Source of the DNA: CAZJRB01 sp964547995
Lineage (GTDB): Bacteria > Planctomycetota > Planctomycetia > Pirellulales > Thermoguttaceae
Assembly (NCBI GenBank): GCA_964547995.1
Contig: CAZJRB010000072.1
Coordinates: 1-37,136, forward strand
Direction of reading: 5' to 3'
DNA: 37,136 nt
Positions 1-10,254 of this stretch are shown piece by piece. Position 1 is the first letter of the stretch, and each line of letters opens with the position of its first letter. Under the pieces are notes generated by a model that was given only the letters and a program-made list of their open reading frames with translations, had not been told where the DNA came from and ran no database searches. The position numbers and the translations under genes are program-made.

Positions 1-2387
<2,387 letters not shown>

Positions 2388-2437
2388 ATTGAATCTCCCA
2401 CGATTTCCTTTTATCTTGTTCGGCTGAATTGAAGTGG

Positions 2438-3543
2438 TCAGCCGTTTTTCGGTCTCCCTTGTTTTACAAGCTGGGCCTGGTTGATTTCCTGGAGCAGCTT
2501 CCGGTATTTTTCTTGACGCGGCGCCAGCCGGGCGCACCACTTGGCTTGTGTGCGGGCCTCCTCCAGACATCCTTGCCGCCGCAGGAGCATTGCAAATTCA
2601 TACCGCCACCCGACTTCGTCCGGTTGAAGCGTGACTGCGCGCGAGTAGTCCTCTATCGCCTCCGAGTACATTTCCTTTAGCGAACGAATCGAGCCTCGCA
2701 GGTAGTGTCGTTCCGCCTCAGGCATATCAATCTCTCGGACAAGCTCCTCCGCCCTCTTCAACAACAGGCGGCGAACGCGGGCATCTCCCTCGGCGGAATA
2801 TCGATGTTGCGCCAACTGCACGAGCAGTTCCGGCGAGGCGGGCAGGAGCCGCTCGGCCCCGCCCGGGAAAGCTAACCATCCCCCCGCAATCTCCAGACGT
2901 TCTCCAGATAGCGAGGCGAAAGAGCAAGGCTCTCTTGCCAGTTCGTCTGCGCCGAGCGAAAGCGTCCGGCGTTGAAATCGAGCAACCCGCAAATAAACAG
3001 AAGATCGGGATTTCCGGGAGCCAGGCGGCGGGTCCGCTCGACGTGAATCCGATCCTTCGCAGGATCCGTTACCAGAACACAAAGCTGGGCGATTCCCGAG
3101 TGGACGCCCGGAAGCAGCGGGCAGTTATTGCGCGCCAGAACCAAATGCCTAAGCGCCGCAGTGAGGTGCCCGCTTGCGATGGGGGCCGTTCGCAGTTCGT
3201 GAAGCTCTTTCCGCAAGCCCACCCGGGCATATAGGTGGGCTTGTTGGTGAAGCACCAAGGGAGAGGTGAGCAATATCAACCGGGGATCGCCCGAAGGATA
3301 CGAGGACTTGTCACGCAGCTCTTCCAACGCACGGGCGCGATACAATTGAATCCAAAGCTCGGCCAGCTTCCGGTGTACTTCAGCATTGTCCTTCTGCTGC
3401 CGCTGGGCGGAGTTCAGTCGCTCGATGTGATCGATGAGCGTCGGCGGCGAAAAGTCGTTTAGCGCGTCGGCAAGCCCCACGTCGCGACCGCAAGTATTTC
3501 CTCGACTTGCAGCTTGCGGGGTTCGTCGCTCCTGTGGTAGCAT
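2438..3543 (-). CDS. TPR-repeat protein with an apparent frameshift
   Basis: Two overlapping minus-strand frames together form one protein of about 368 residues. The first runs from ATG 3543 and contains helical repeats (DNAEVHRKLAELWIQLYRA, PGNPDLLFICGLLDFNAGRF) and stops soon after WRLRGDG. The second supplies the natural continuation (GGWLAFPGGAERLLPASPEL, then TPR units such as YSEAIEDYSRAVTLQPDE) and ends at 2438. The switch falls in a G6 tract (C6 on the plus strand, 2880-2885); one more G would join the two frames exactly. It could be a real mutation, slippage in expression or a sequencing error. There is no signal peptide. It sits directly upstream of the tyrosine autokinase, so a role in assembling the polysaccharide export machinery is plausible but unproven. 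Confidence 0.75.
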
Positions 3544-3676
3544 GCCTTCATTGGGGGAGATGGTTTCCGCCTATCCGGGCGAGACGCCGATCGAAGTGCC
3601 CGGAAATGCGATTTTCGGCCGAAGAATGCGGCGAGTCGTGAGTCTAACCTAATAAAGAACGCGTAGGTGCCGACCG

Positions 3677-4228
3677 GTGGAATCTGACGAGCAACTTGTC
3701 GAGTCTTACATGAGCTCCGGCGGGAACGGGGCCTTGGACGAACTGGTTCGCAGGCACGTTCGCGGGGTTCGGGCTTTGATCTGCCAAATGGTGTTTGATC
3801 AGGCAGCGGCTGATGATCTGACTCAAGAGGTTTTCATGAGGGCGTTTTCCAGCTTGGCAACATTCAGCGGGCGGTCGCGATTCTCTACGTGGTTGTATCG
3901 AGTTGCATTGAATACGACCTATACCTTCCTTACCCGGGAAAAGCGATCTCCTGTCGATTATCGGGCAGATCTCCCGGAGACAATCCAAGGTCGAAATCCC
4001 GAGCCAGGGGATGCAGCCATACACGCCGAATTGGAATCTGCCGTCGAGACGGCACTCGGGAACCTTTCGCCACGGCTGCGGGCGGCGATCGTCCTGACGA
4101 GCCTACAGCAAATGGAAGTCAAGCAAGCCGCGAAGATCGAAGGATGTACGACCGCCACCATGTACTGGCGGATTCACGAGGCACGAAAACAACTCCGGCG
4201 ACAACTGCAAGAGCACTTGCCATCATGA
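3677..4228 (+). CDS. ECF-type RNA polymerase sigma factor
   Basis: The 183-residue protein has the normal ECF size. Sigma region 2 is at about residues 20-85, with the signature DDLTQEVFMRAF followed by FSTWLYRVALNT, which matches the -10-recognition and melting segment. Region 4 is at about 125-180 (LSPRLRAAIVLTSLQ, then a helix-turn-helix ending WRIHEARKQLRRQL). The start is GTG at 3677 with AGGTG seven bases upstream; no in-frame ATG fits better. The stop overlaps the start of the next gene (ATGA at 4225-4228), implying translational coupling with a putative anti-sigma partner, the usual ECF arrangement. It is divergent from the TPR/kinase operon across a 133-bp gap and heads the run leading to the CsgG-like array, which is its most likely regulon. 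Confidence 0.92.
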   Translation: MESDEQLVESYMSSGGNGALDELVRRHVRGVRALICQMVFDQAAADDLTQEVFMRAFSSLATFSGRSRFSTWLYRVALNTTYTFLTREKRSPVDYRADLPETIQGRNPEPGDAAIHAELESAVETALGNLSPRLRAAIVLTSLQQMEVKQAAKIEGCTTATMYWRIHEARKQLRRQLQEHLPS

Positions 4229-5049
4229 CCAACGACCAAGACAACAAACTGGATGGCCTGCTCCGGAACTGGGCCAAGCAGAACTCAGCGACCGACGCCG
4301 ACATCCAAGCTCTGTGCGACCGGATTTCGAGAGCGGTTGACCAGGCGCCGTTTCTTGACGCCGGCCCGGCAACTGTTCGGACCGATCGGTTTTCCGTGCT
4401 CGGCCGGGCGGTCTGGTTTTCATTGGGCTGTTCGGTGGCACTACTGTTTGCGTTTCTGCTATTTCCCGCCGCGCGCGTCCCGCAGGAGCAACAGGCGGGG
4501 ATTTCCGAGACGCATCAAGAGGTGAATAAGAGAGATCCAGAGGTCCCATCGCTTGCCCTACTGAACGAATCGCAGTTGGCGGGCAAAGGACTCCTGTTAG
4601 CTGAGATGGAGCGGATGTTTGCCGATCGCCTGACGTGGGTTGCCGAGAGCGACGGCCAGGTGTGCGTGGGGCTCTTGCCTCAAGCCGGGTCCGCTCCCTC
4701 CGAGGCAACCCCGATGGCCGTTCGTGTCGTCGTTGTTTCCCGCAAGGGCGATCAAGAGGCTTGGACGCCCGTCTGGCAAATCGACGTCGTCACGCGCGGA
4801 GAGGAGCTTGTCGACTTGACGCAAGATTGCATTCGAAGCGGGACGTTGTCGCTTTGGACCTACCCGCTTCCGGATGGGAAGATCGCCGTGGATGCGAACT
4901 TTGCCCTCCCCGGCCCGGTCTCCTTGGAATCGTCGTTCAGCGGCGTTCAGTCGCCGGGTGTCCCAAAGGAAATCCTGTCGATCGGAACCGACCGTGCCGA
5001 GTACCGCGTTTTCCAAACCGTTTCTCTCTTGAGAGAAGGCACAGGTTGA
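4225..5049 (+). CDS. Single-pass membrane protein, putative anti-sigma factor
   Basis: The ATG at 4225 overlaps the sigma-factor stop by four bases; starting there gives 274 residues. Residues 1-55 are charged and cytoplasmic in character, one membrane helix follows at about 58-80 (VWFSLGCSVALLFAFLLF), and the remainder is a soluble, presumably periplasmic domain without recognisable motifs. No zinc-binding HxxxCxxC anti-sigma motif is visible, so the assignment rests on topology and on overlap with the ECF gene, not on a domain match. If correct, the N-terminal segment would hold the sigma factor at the membrane and the outer domain would sense a signal. A longer reading frame extends upstream inside the sigma gene, but the coupled ATG is preferred. 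Confidence 0.6.
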   Translation: MTNDQDNKLDGLLRNWAKQNSATDADIQALCDRISRAVDQAPFLDAGPATVRTDRFSVLGRAVWFSLGCSVALLFAFLLFPAARVPQEQQAGISETHQEVNKRDPEVPSLALLNESQLAGKGLLLAEMERMFADRLTWVAESDGQVCVGLLPQAGSAPSEATPMAVRVVVVSRKGDQEAWTPVWQIDVVTRGEELVDLTQDCIRSGTLSLWTYPLPDGKIAVDANFALPGPVSLESSFSGVQSPGVPKEILSIGTDRAEYRVFQTVSLLREGTG

Positions 5050-5068
5050 ACAAACAACGGAGAGCAAC

Positions 5069-6103
5069 ATGGATCTCGCTGCATCATCCTTGATTCGCCG
5101 CACGCTCGCCGGTTTGCTGGTCCTGGGCACGGTGGTTGCACCGGCCAACGGTGATCTGAAGATCGAGCCGTCCGAGAATTGGTCGGGCGTGTTTGGCGAC
5201 TCGAAAAGGACGTTCCACTACGTGGTGAAGGCAGACAAACCTTTTGAGGGCCTCGCCGGATGGCGATTCTCCATCAATCCCCGAACGGTGTCGCGCGGCG
5301 AGATGGCCGTGACAGCCGGGCCGGGCAAACCGGCGAACGTCGCGATTCCCTTGGAAATCCCGCCTGTAAAAGAGGGTGTCATCGTCGAGGCAACGCTGGA
5401 AGTGACCGTCGCCGGCCAGGGAGTCGAGGCGGAACATGCGAAACCGATTTGGATATTCCCGCGAGATCCCTTCGTCGATCGATCCCGCTGGCTCAAAGAC
5501 CTGAAGGTCACCCTGTTTGACCCGGAGGGCAAAACGGCGGATCTCTTCGAAAAAGCGAAAATCCCGTTTAAGTTCACGCGCAACACGGCCTCGCTCGACG
5601 ACCTCAGCGAAGGGCTGGTCGTCATCGGCGAGGGCACCTCGTTTGCGGACCATCGCGGTCTGGCCGAGACCCTGATCGACGTGGCCGCATCCGGTCTGCC
5701 CGTGTTGTGTCTGGCGCCGAAGGACGGCCGGTTGCCGATGCCGGGCGCGAAGTCGCCCCAACAACCGCCGCCGCGCCGCGTGTCGCTCAGGCGGCAGGAC
5801 GTCATCCGCGAGTTGGACAAGCGCATCGACTCGGTCGCGTGGCCGCCCGACGGCCGGTTGATCGCAAGCCGCTTCGCTATGGCCGCCGATCGTGATTGGG
5901 TCGTCGCGGAGGTTGTTTCAAGCGGTGAGGGCTGGCCGTGGATCGAAGCCCAATATTCGCAAAAGGGGGGCAGGCTCTTACTTTGCGGGTTCAATATCGT
6001 CCGGCAGTGGGACGCCGGGCCCGCACCGCGTTTTTTGCTCGCTCGACTGTTCGAGCGGCTGACCAACGAGAAACCACTATCCTTAAGACCGAAGGAGGAC
6101 TAG
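5069..6103 (+). CDS. Secreted protein of unknown function
   Basis: The 344-residue protein starts at an ATG with GGAG eight bases upstream. Residues 1-28 form a signal peptide (RRTLAGLLVLGTVVAPANG). The mature part begins with an immunoglobulin-like beta-rich region (about 30-130: repeated short strands, IPLEIPPVKEGVIVEATLEV). A Rossmann-like alternating segment follows (about 140-330: LKDLKVTLFDPEGKTADLFE, LSEGLVVIGEGTSF, GLPVLCLAPKDG, GGRLLLCGFNIV), resembling domains that compare or hide a payload as in DUF4350 or glutamine-amidotransferase-like folds, though no catalytic triad could be identified. It sits between the anti-sigma-like gene and the CsgG-like gene; the next Shine-Dalgarno lies in its last codons, so the genes are co-transcribed. 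Confidence 0.75.
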   Translation: MDLAASSLIRRTLAGLLVLGTVVAPANGDLKIEPSENWSGVFGDSKRTFHYVVKADKPFEGLAGWRFSINPRTVSRGEMAVTAGPGKPANVAIPLEIPPVKEGVIVEATLEVTVAGQGVEAEHAKPIWIFPRDPFVDRSRWLKDLKVTLFDPEGKTADLFEKAKIPFKFTRNTASLDDLSEGLVVIGEGTSFADHRGLAETLIDVAASGLPVLCLAPKDGRLPMPGAKSPQQPPPRRVSLRRQDVIRELDKRIDSVAWPPDGRLIASRFAMAADRDWVVAEVVSSGEGWPWIEAQYSQKGGRLLLCGFNIVRQWDAGPAPRFLLARLFERLTNEKPLSLRPKED

Positions 6104-6106
6104 AAG

Positions 6107-7090
6107 ATGAGAGCGTTTGTAAAATGGCAGTTGGCGATTGTGCTGGCAATGCTCGTGTTGCCGACGCTGGCCTTGGCCCAGGACGATAAGGCACAGACCG
6201 TTTACCCGGTGGCGATCCTCCCGTTTTCGGAGCGCGGCCGCGAGGTCGCCGACATGGGTAACAAAGTCACGGACCTGTTGTTCGCTAACCTGATTGCCAA
6301 TCCGGAGCTGTATCTGGTCGACCGCGAGGACCTCAAAAAGGTCCTGGAAGAGCAGGAACTCAACCTTTCGGGCGTGGTCAACCCGAGCCAGGCGACCAAG
6401 GTGGGCCAGCTCACCGGCGCCAAAATCATTGTCACCGGTTCCGTGCTCCAGGTCGACAACTCGCTCTACCTGATCGCCAAGATCATCGGTACCGAGACGA
6501 GCCGCGTGGTCGGCACGTCGGCGAAAGGAAACGTCCGCGACGAGCTGGGCGCTTTGGCCGAGACACTGGCCGCCGAAGTGGGCAAAACCATCCTCAAGCG
6601 GTCCGACGAGCTCGTCGCCAAACCGGCCACGCGCGAGGACCGGGTCGCCGCGCTGAAGAAGAAGCTGGGCAAGAGCAAGCTCCCGAACGTCCAGATCAAG
6701 ATCCCGGAACGCCACATCGGCCAGGCCACCATCGACCCGGCTGCCGAGACCGAGATCACCCTGTTCTGCACCGAATCGGGCTTTACGGTCATCGACCCGG
6801 ACGAGGGTGACAAGAAGGACGTCGATGTCATGATCACCGGTGAGGCTTTCAGCGAGTTTGCCACCCGTCGCGGCAATCTGATCTCGGTAAAGGCCCGGAT
6901 CGAGGTCAAGGCAGTCGATCGCCAAAGCGGTGAGATCGTCGCGATCGACCGCCAGACGTGTGTGGCCGTCGGCCTGACCGAGCAAGTCGCCGCCAAGTCG
7001 GCCCTCCAGGAGGCCGGCGCCGCGGTGGCCGAGCGCCTGCTCCCGAAGCTGGCCACGCCGGAGAAGGACAAGAAGAAGAGAAAACGATAG
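6107..7090 (+). CDS. CsgG-family periplasmic/outer-membrane protein
   Basis: The 327-residue protein starts with a strong AAGGAGG inside the previous stop region. A signal peptide covers residues 1-24 (LAMLVLPTLALA) and has no lipobox Cys. Residues about 30-175 show a CsgG-like core: VYPVAILPFSERG, MGNKVTDLLFANLIANPELY, VDREDLKKVLEEQELNLSG, then GAKIIVTGSVLQVDN. In curli systems CsgG forms the outer-membrane secretion pore, but many bacterial relatives are pore-less periplasmic proteins and I cannot tell which this is. The second half (about 190-320) repeats a related alpha/beta pattern and the tail is Lys/Arg-rich (EKDKKKRKR). It is the compact version of the head domain used by the four giant proteins downstream and may be their ancestor. 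Confidence 0.8.
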   Translation: MRAFVKWQLAIVLAMLVLPTLALAQDDKAQTVYPVAILPFSERGREVADMGNKVTDLLFANLIANPELYLVDREDLKKVLEEQELNLSGVVNPSQATKVGQLTGAKIIVTGSVLQVDNSLYLIAKIIGTETSRVVGTSAKGNVRDELGALAETLAAEVGKTILKRSDELVAKPATREDRVAALKKKLGKSKLPNVQIKIPERHIGQATIDPAAETEITLFCTESGFTVIDPDEGDKKDVDVMITGEAFSEFATRRGNLISVKARIEVKAVDRQSGEIVAIDRQTCVAVGLTEQVAAKSALQEAGAAVAERLLPKLATPEKDKKKRKR

Positions 7091-7254
7091 CACTGCCTGG
7101 AAAGGGCGTCGGGGGCCTTCTGCGTTCTGCTATACTGAGTCCGTATCCATCGAGCCGTGTCGGTGAATTCTCATGAAGTTGTACGACAACAAGAAACTCA
7201 AGCGAGTCGAGTTACTTCGACAGGGTTCTGGCAAGCAGCATTGCGAGGAAGAGA
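7091..7254 (+). other. Intergenic gap holding a relic of a passenger-protein tail
   Basis: The 38 bases at 7176-7213 match 13623-13660, the codons for KLYDNKKLK near the end of the third-listed giant gene's neighbour at 10251-13694, with a single mismatch. An ATG at 7173 puts the relic in frame as a 33-codon reading frame that runs into the start of the next gene (stop at 7272-7274). It is best explained as the leftover 3' end of a deleted or recombined paralogue. A TATACT hexamer at 7131-7136 could be a -10 box but has no convincing -35. Confidence 0.75.
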
Positions 7255-10254
7255 ATGAGTTTTTGCATCCGTAGTTGCCGAGACGCCACGAAAACTGCGG
7301 CGTCACTGATTCGAAGCAAAACGCTCCATGCGTTTGTTATTCTCCTGGTCCTTGCGAGCGTCGGACTGGCGGATACACGCGTGGCGGTGATTGGCCCCCG
7401 GAACACGGAGCTTGGTGCTTTCGTCGCCCTTGCAGAACTAAAAGTCGGCAAGATCCCCGGCGTTGCCATGGTCGAGCGCGGCGCGATCGAACTCGTCCTC
7501 AAGGAGCAAGAACTCCAATCCGCTTTTTCCGCCGAGGCCGCCGGAAAACGGGCCTTGTTGGGAAAACTGCTGCGGGCGGACGTGCTTGTGCTTCTCAAAG
7601 CGTGCAAGAAACCATCGCCACACACCGAGGTCGTCATCTGCGAAACGCAACAGGGGTTGCGGTTGTCAGTCACCCCGCTACCTCGGCTCCCGGAGGTAGA
7701 ACGCCAGGCCGAAAAAGTGCGGCAATTGGTGGAACAGGCGATTGGGCGCAAGCAGTTCTCGGAGATTGTCGCCGTTGTGCCGTTGATCAACAACAGCCTG
7801 ACGCGTGATCTCGATCATTTGCAGACGGCGTACGCTCAGTTGATCGAGCAATCGTTCTTGAGACGCAAGCAGTTGGCCGTGGTGGAGTTGGCCGAGGCCA
7901 AGGCCATCGCCGACGAGATTCTCTTGACCAGCGGCCAGGGCATCAAGCGACCCTTGCCGCTGTATCTGATCGGCGAGTACCGTGCCGAGAAAAGCCGAAT
8001 CACCTTCACGCTCAAACTCATGCGGGGCCCGAAGCAACTCGAGTCCCGGCGACTCGCGGAAGTCGTGCCGGACCAGGTCTCGGAGCTGCTTTGCCGTGCG
8101 GCCAACGAGATGCTGGACCGGGCCGTCGGCCGTTCGGAAGTGATGATCGACCGGGAAGCCGAGACCGACCAACTGAACGAGCGGGTCGAAGCGTTTCTGT
8201 TGATCGGCAACTGGTCGGAAGCCCTGACGTTGGCCGAAGCAAGCCTCTTGATAAACCCGGATCAGCCCAAGGTGCATGACCACGCGTTGCAAGCAATCGC
8301 AATAATGATTGGTAAACTCCGAAGAAGCCCATCTATCGCCGGTAGCTACGATAATGCGTCGAAGTCGATCCCGTTGATGTTCGCGGCGTTGCCTCACGTG
8401 GAGGCCTTTTTCGCCGGGGAAGTCCATGGGAGGCAGAATTGGGGCTGGGGCACCTTCTGCTGGCATCCGGACCTGAGGTGGTCGAGTCCGATTAAGGCGT
8501 CCCAAAAGTACTTAAGCCAAGAGACCTTCCTGCGATGGATGGAATTGCGAGAGCGGTTGGCGTCGATGGCGACGCGCGTGCTGAAGTCCAAAGCGGCAGG
8601 GAAAGTCCACGACGATTCACTCCACCGGCTTTGGCATCTGACCCTCCCCGAATACCACGTTGTGGATCCGAAGGTCTACCGTCGAGAAAACCTGAAGGAC
8701 GTCTGCGACGCTCGGTTGGAATTGCTGAAAGACTTCGTATGGCTGAAGCGTTCTCCAAACTACAGGTACTGGCGAACTCAAGAGTTCTTCGCAATGATCA
8801 TTCGGTTGGATTATCAAAGTGAGTACTACAAGTTATCAGGCTTACACGCCGATCCAATATATCAAGAGTTCCTGGCAGAAGTGGAAAAGCTGCACAACCC
8901 TGCGATGTCCAAAGCGGTTGAGCAAGTGCGCAAGAATATCAAGAGTATGCGGAGACACTTGGATAACTTGGCCCGGGCCGGCGCGCGGCCCAAAGCCGCA
9001 CAGCCCAAGCCATCGCGGCCAAAACCGGCAGAGGATGCCGGCAAACACATCAACCTCGATGCGGTTTTGCATCCGATCGACTTGACGGTAGAACGGCACG
9101 ACGGGAGCACAAGCCAGAAAGTTCCCGAACTGCTCGGGTGGCTGCCTATCCAGGAAGGCATGGACATGGTCATCTCGGGCAGATCGCTTCACCTCATGAA
9201 GCAAAAGGGGCGTTTGAAACAGTTGCCGCTGGAGTTCACTCCCATAGAACAAGATAAACGCCGTAACAGAAGAACGGTGAATTTCTGCTGGGATGGACGC
9301 TACGTTTGGGGCGCTTCTCCGGGACACAAGGACCAGTTCCTTGCTGTGGTCGATCCCGAGACCGAGGAGGTCTGGAAATTCACCGCAGAGGACGGATTGC
9401 CGCCGATGAACACTGGCGGTGGAGTGGCGATCACCGCGATGACGCCGGGAAAGGTCTGCATTGCGGGTTATTTCGGGCGTTCGTGGTATGCAACCGCGAC
9501 GTTCGACCCCGAGGTCGGCAAGTCTTTTGAAGTGTTCCATGAGGGACGAATCGTGGCCCGCCCGCAAGAATACGACTCACCCAAGAGGGCTGACTTCGCG
9601 CATCCTTTCAAGCAGTTCTATACCATTGCGGACCCGGCGTTCGAAGGGCGCCCCCCAAGGCCGCTAGGATTGCTCTTCCCCCATTATCCGGGCTACCCAT
9701 TCTTGATTGATCCCGACAAGAAGTCGCTTACACCTGTCCTTGAGCTCGGAAAGCTATTGATTCCCCATGACAAGAAGGGCCCAAAAGTTTTCAAAGACTA
9801 TTTCGATTATCGCAATTATCTCGGACGCTTGCTCTACCGCCAGGTAGGAAATCCCGACAGAAGTCCCGATGTATGGCGCAGCACCATTCCCGACACCATT
9901 CCCTATCTCAACGACGGCGTGTGCACAGAAACTATCATCCGCCCAATCGTCATACACGAGCGACAACTGTATGTGGTAACGAGGGCCAGTTCGGGTCAGG
10001 CACAGTTGTACGCTGCCGGTAGCTTTCGGGACAAGTTCCATCTGTTGAAAACGAGTATTCCCCAGCCGAAAAAAAAAGAGGGGCTGATGCCGGACGGGAG
10101 CGTCCTGCGGTATTATCCCAGCGTTGCTCACGCGCTGCATGCCCGGAGCCACCATTATGGTCTGCTGCTACAGTACCGTGGAGTCTTGTACCAGGTGGAA
10201 CGGCTGAAACGGCCTACGAAGAATCGGGACAAGGGAGCGGGGAAGGCAGAATGA
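7255..10254 (+). CDS. Giant exported CsgG-headed TPR/propeller protein A
   Basis: The 999-residue protein starts at ATG 7255 preceded by GAGGAAGAG. The signal peptide ends near residue 39 (FVILLVLASVGLA). The head consists of two CsgG-like alpha/beta modules: about 40-115 (TRVAVIGPRNTELGAF, VERGAIELVLKEQEL, LLRADVLVLL) and about 160-290 (EIVAVVPLINNSLTRDLDHL, LPLYLIGEYRA). A TPR-like helical pair follows at about 310-350 (LLIGNWSEALTLAEASLLIN) and an alpha-helical middle to about 575. A Pro/Lys linker leads to a C-terminal beta-propeller-like domain (about 600-985) with blades such as VNFCWDGRYVWGAS and FTAEDGLPPM, reminiscent of the propellers of hybrid sensor kinases, and a terminal SHHYGLLLQYRGVLYQV. 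Its stop overlaps the next ATG (ATGA at 10251), so the two are coupled. The function is unknown; a surface or periplasmic scaffold is inferred. Confidence 0.85.
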   Translation: MSFCIRSCRDATKTAASLIRSKTLHAFVILLVLASVGLADTRVAVIGPRNTELGAFVALAELKVGKIPGVAMVERGAIELVLKEQELQSAFSAEAAGKRALLGKLLRADVLVLLKACKKPSPHTEVVICETQQGLRLSVTPLPRLPEVERQAEKVRQLVEQAIGRKQFSEIVAVVPLINNSLTRDLDHLQTAYAQLIEQSFLRRKQLAVVELAEAKAIADEILLTSGQGIKRPLPLYLIGEYRAEKSRITFTLKLMRGPKQLESRRLAEVVPDQVSELLCRAANEMLDRAVGRSEVMIDREAETDQLNERVEAFLLIGNWSEALTLAEASLLINPDQPKVHDHALQAIAIMIGKLRRSPSIAGSYDNASKSIPLMFAALPHVEAFFAGEVHGRQNWGWGTFCWHPDLRWSSPIKASQKYLSQETFLRWMELRERLASMATRVLKSKAAGKVHDDSLHRLWHLTLPEYHVVDPKVYRRENLKDVCDARLELLKDFVWLKRSPNYRYWRTQEFFAMIIRLDYQSEYYKLSGLHADPIYQEFLAEVEKLHNPAMSKAVEQVRKNIKSMRRHLDNLARAGARPKAAQPKPSRPKPAEDAGKHINLDAVLHPIDLTVERHDGSTSQKVPELLGWLPIQEGMDMVISGRSLHLMKQKGRLKQLPLEFTPIEQDKRRNRRTVNFCWDGRYVWGASPGHKDQFLAVVDPETEEVWKFTAEDGLPPMNTGGGVAITAMTPGKVCIAGYFGRSWYATATFDPEVGKSFEVFHEGRIVARPQEYDSPKRADFAHPFKQFYTIADPAFEGRPPRPLGLLFPHYPGYPFLIDPDKKSLTPVLELGKLLIPHDKKGPKVFKDYFDYRNYLGRLLYRQVGNPDRSPDVWRSTIPDTIPYLNDGVCTETIIRPIVIHERQLYVVTRASSGQAQLYAAGSFRDKFHLLKTSIPQPKKKEGLMPDGSVLRYYPSVAHALHARSHHYGLLLQYRGVLYQVERLKRPTKNRDKGAGKAE

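Noticed and set aside
3889..4224. Upstream extension of the anti-sigma-like gene
   Set aside because: Lies inside the sigma gene; the overlapping ATGA start is the coupled one.
7131..7136. TATACT as promoter of gene A
   Set aside because: No acceptable -35 at 16-18 bp; kept only as a note.
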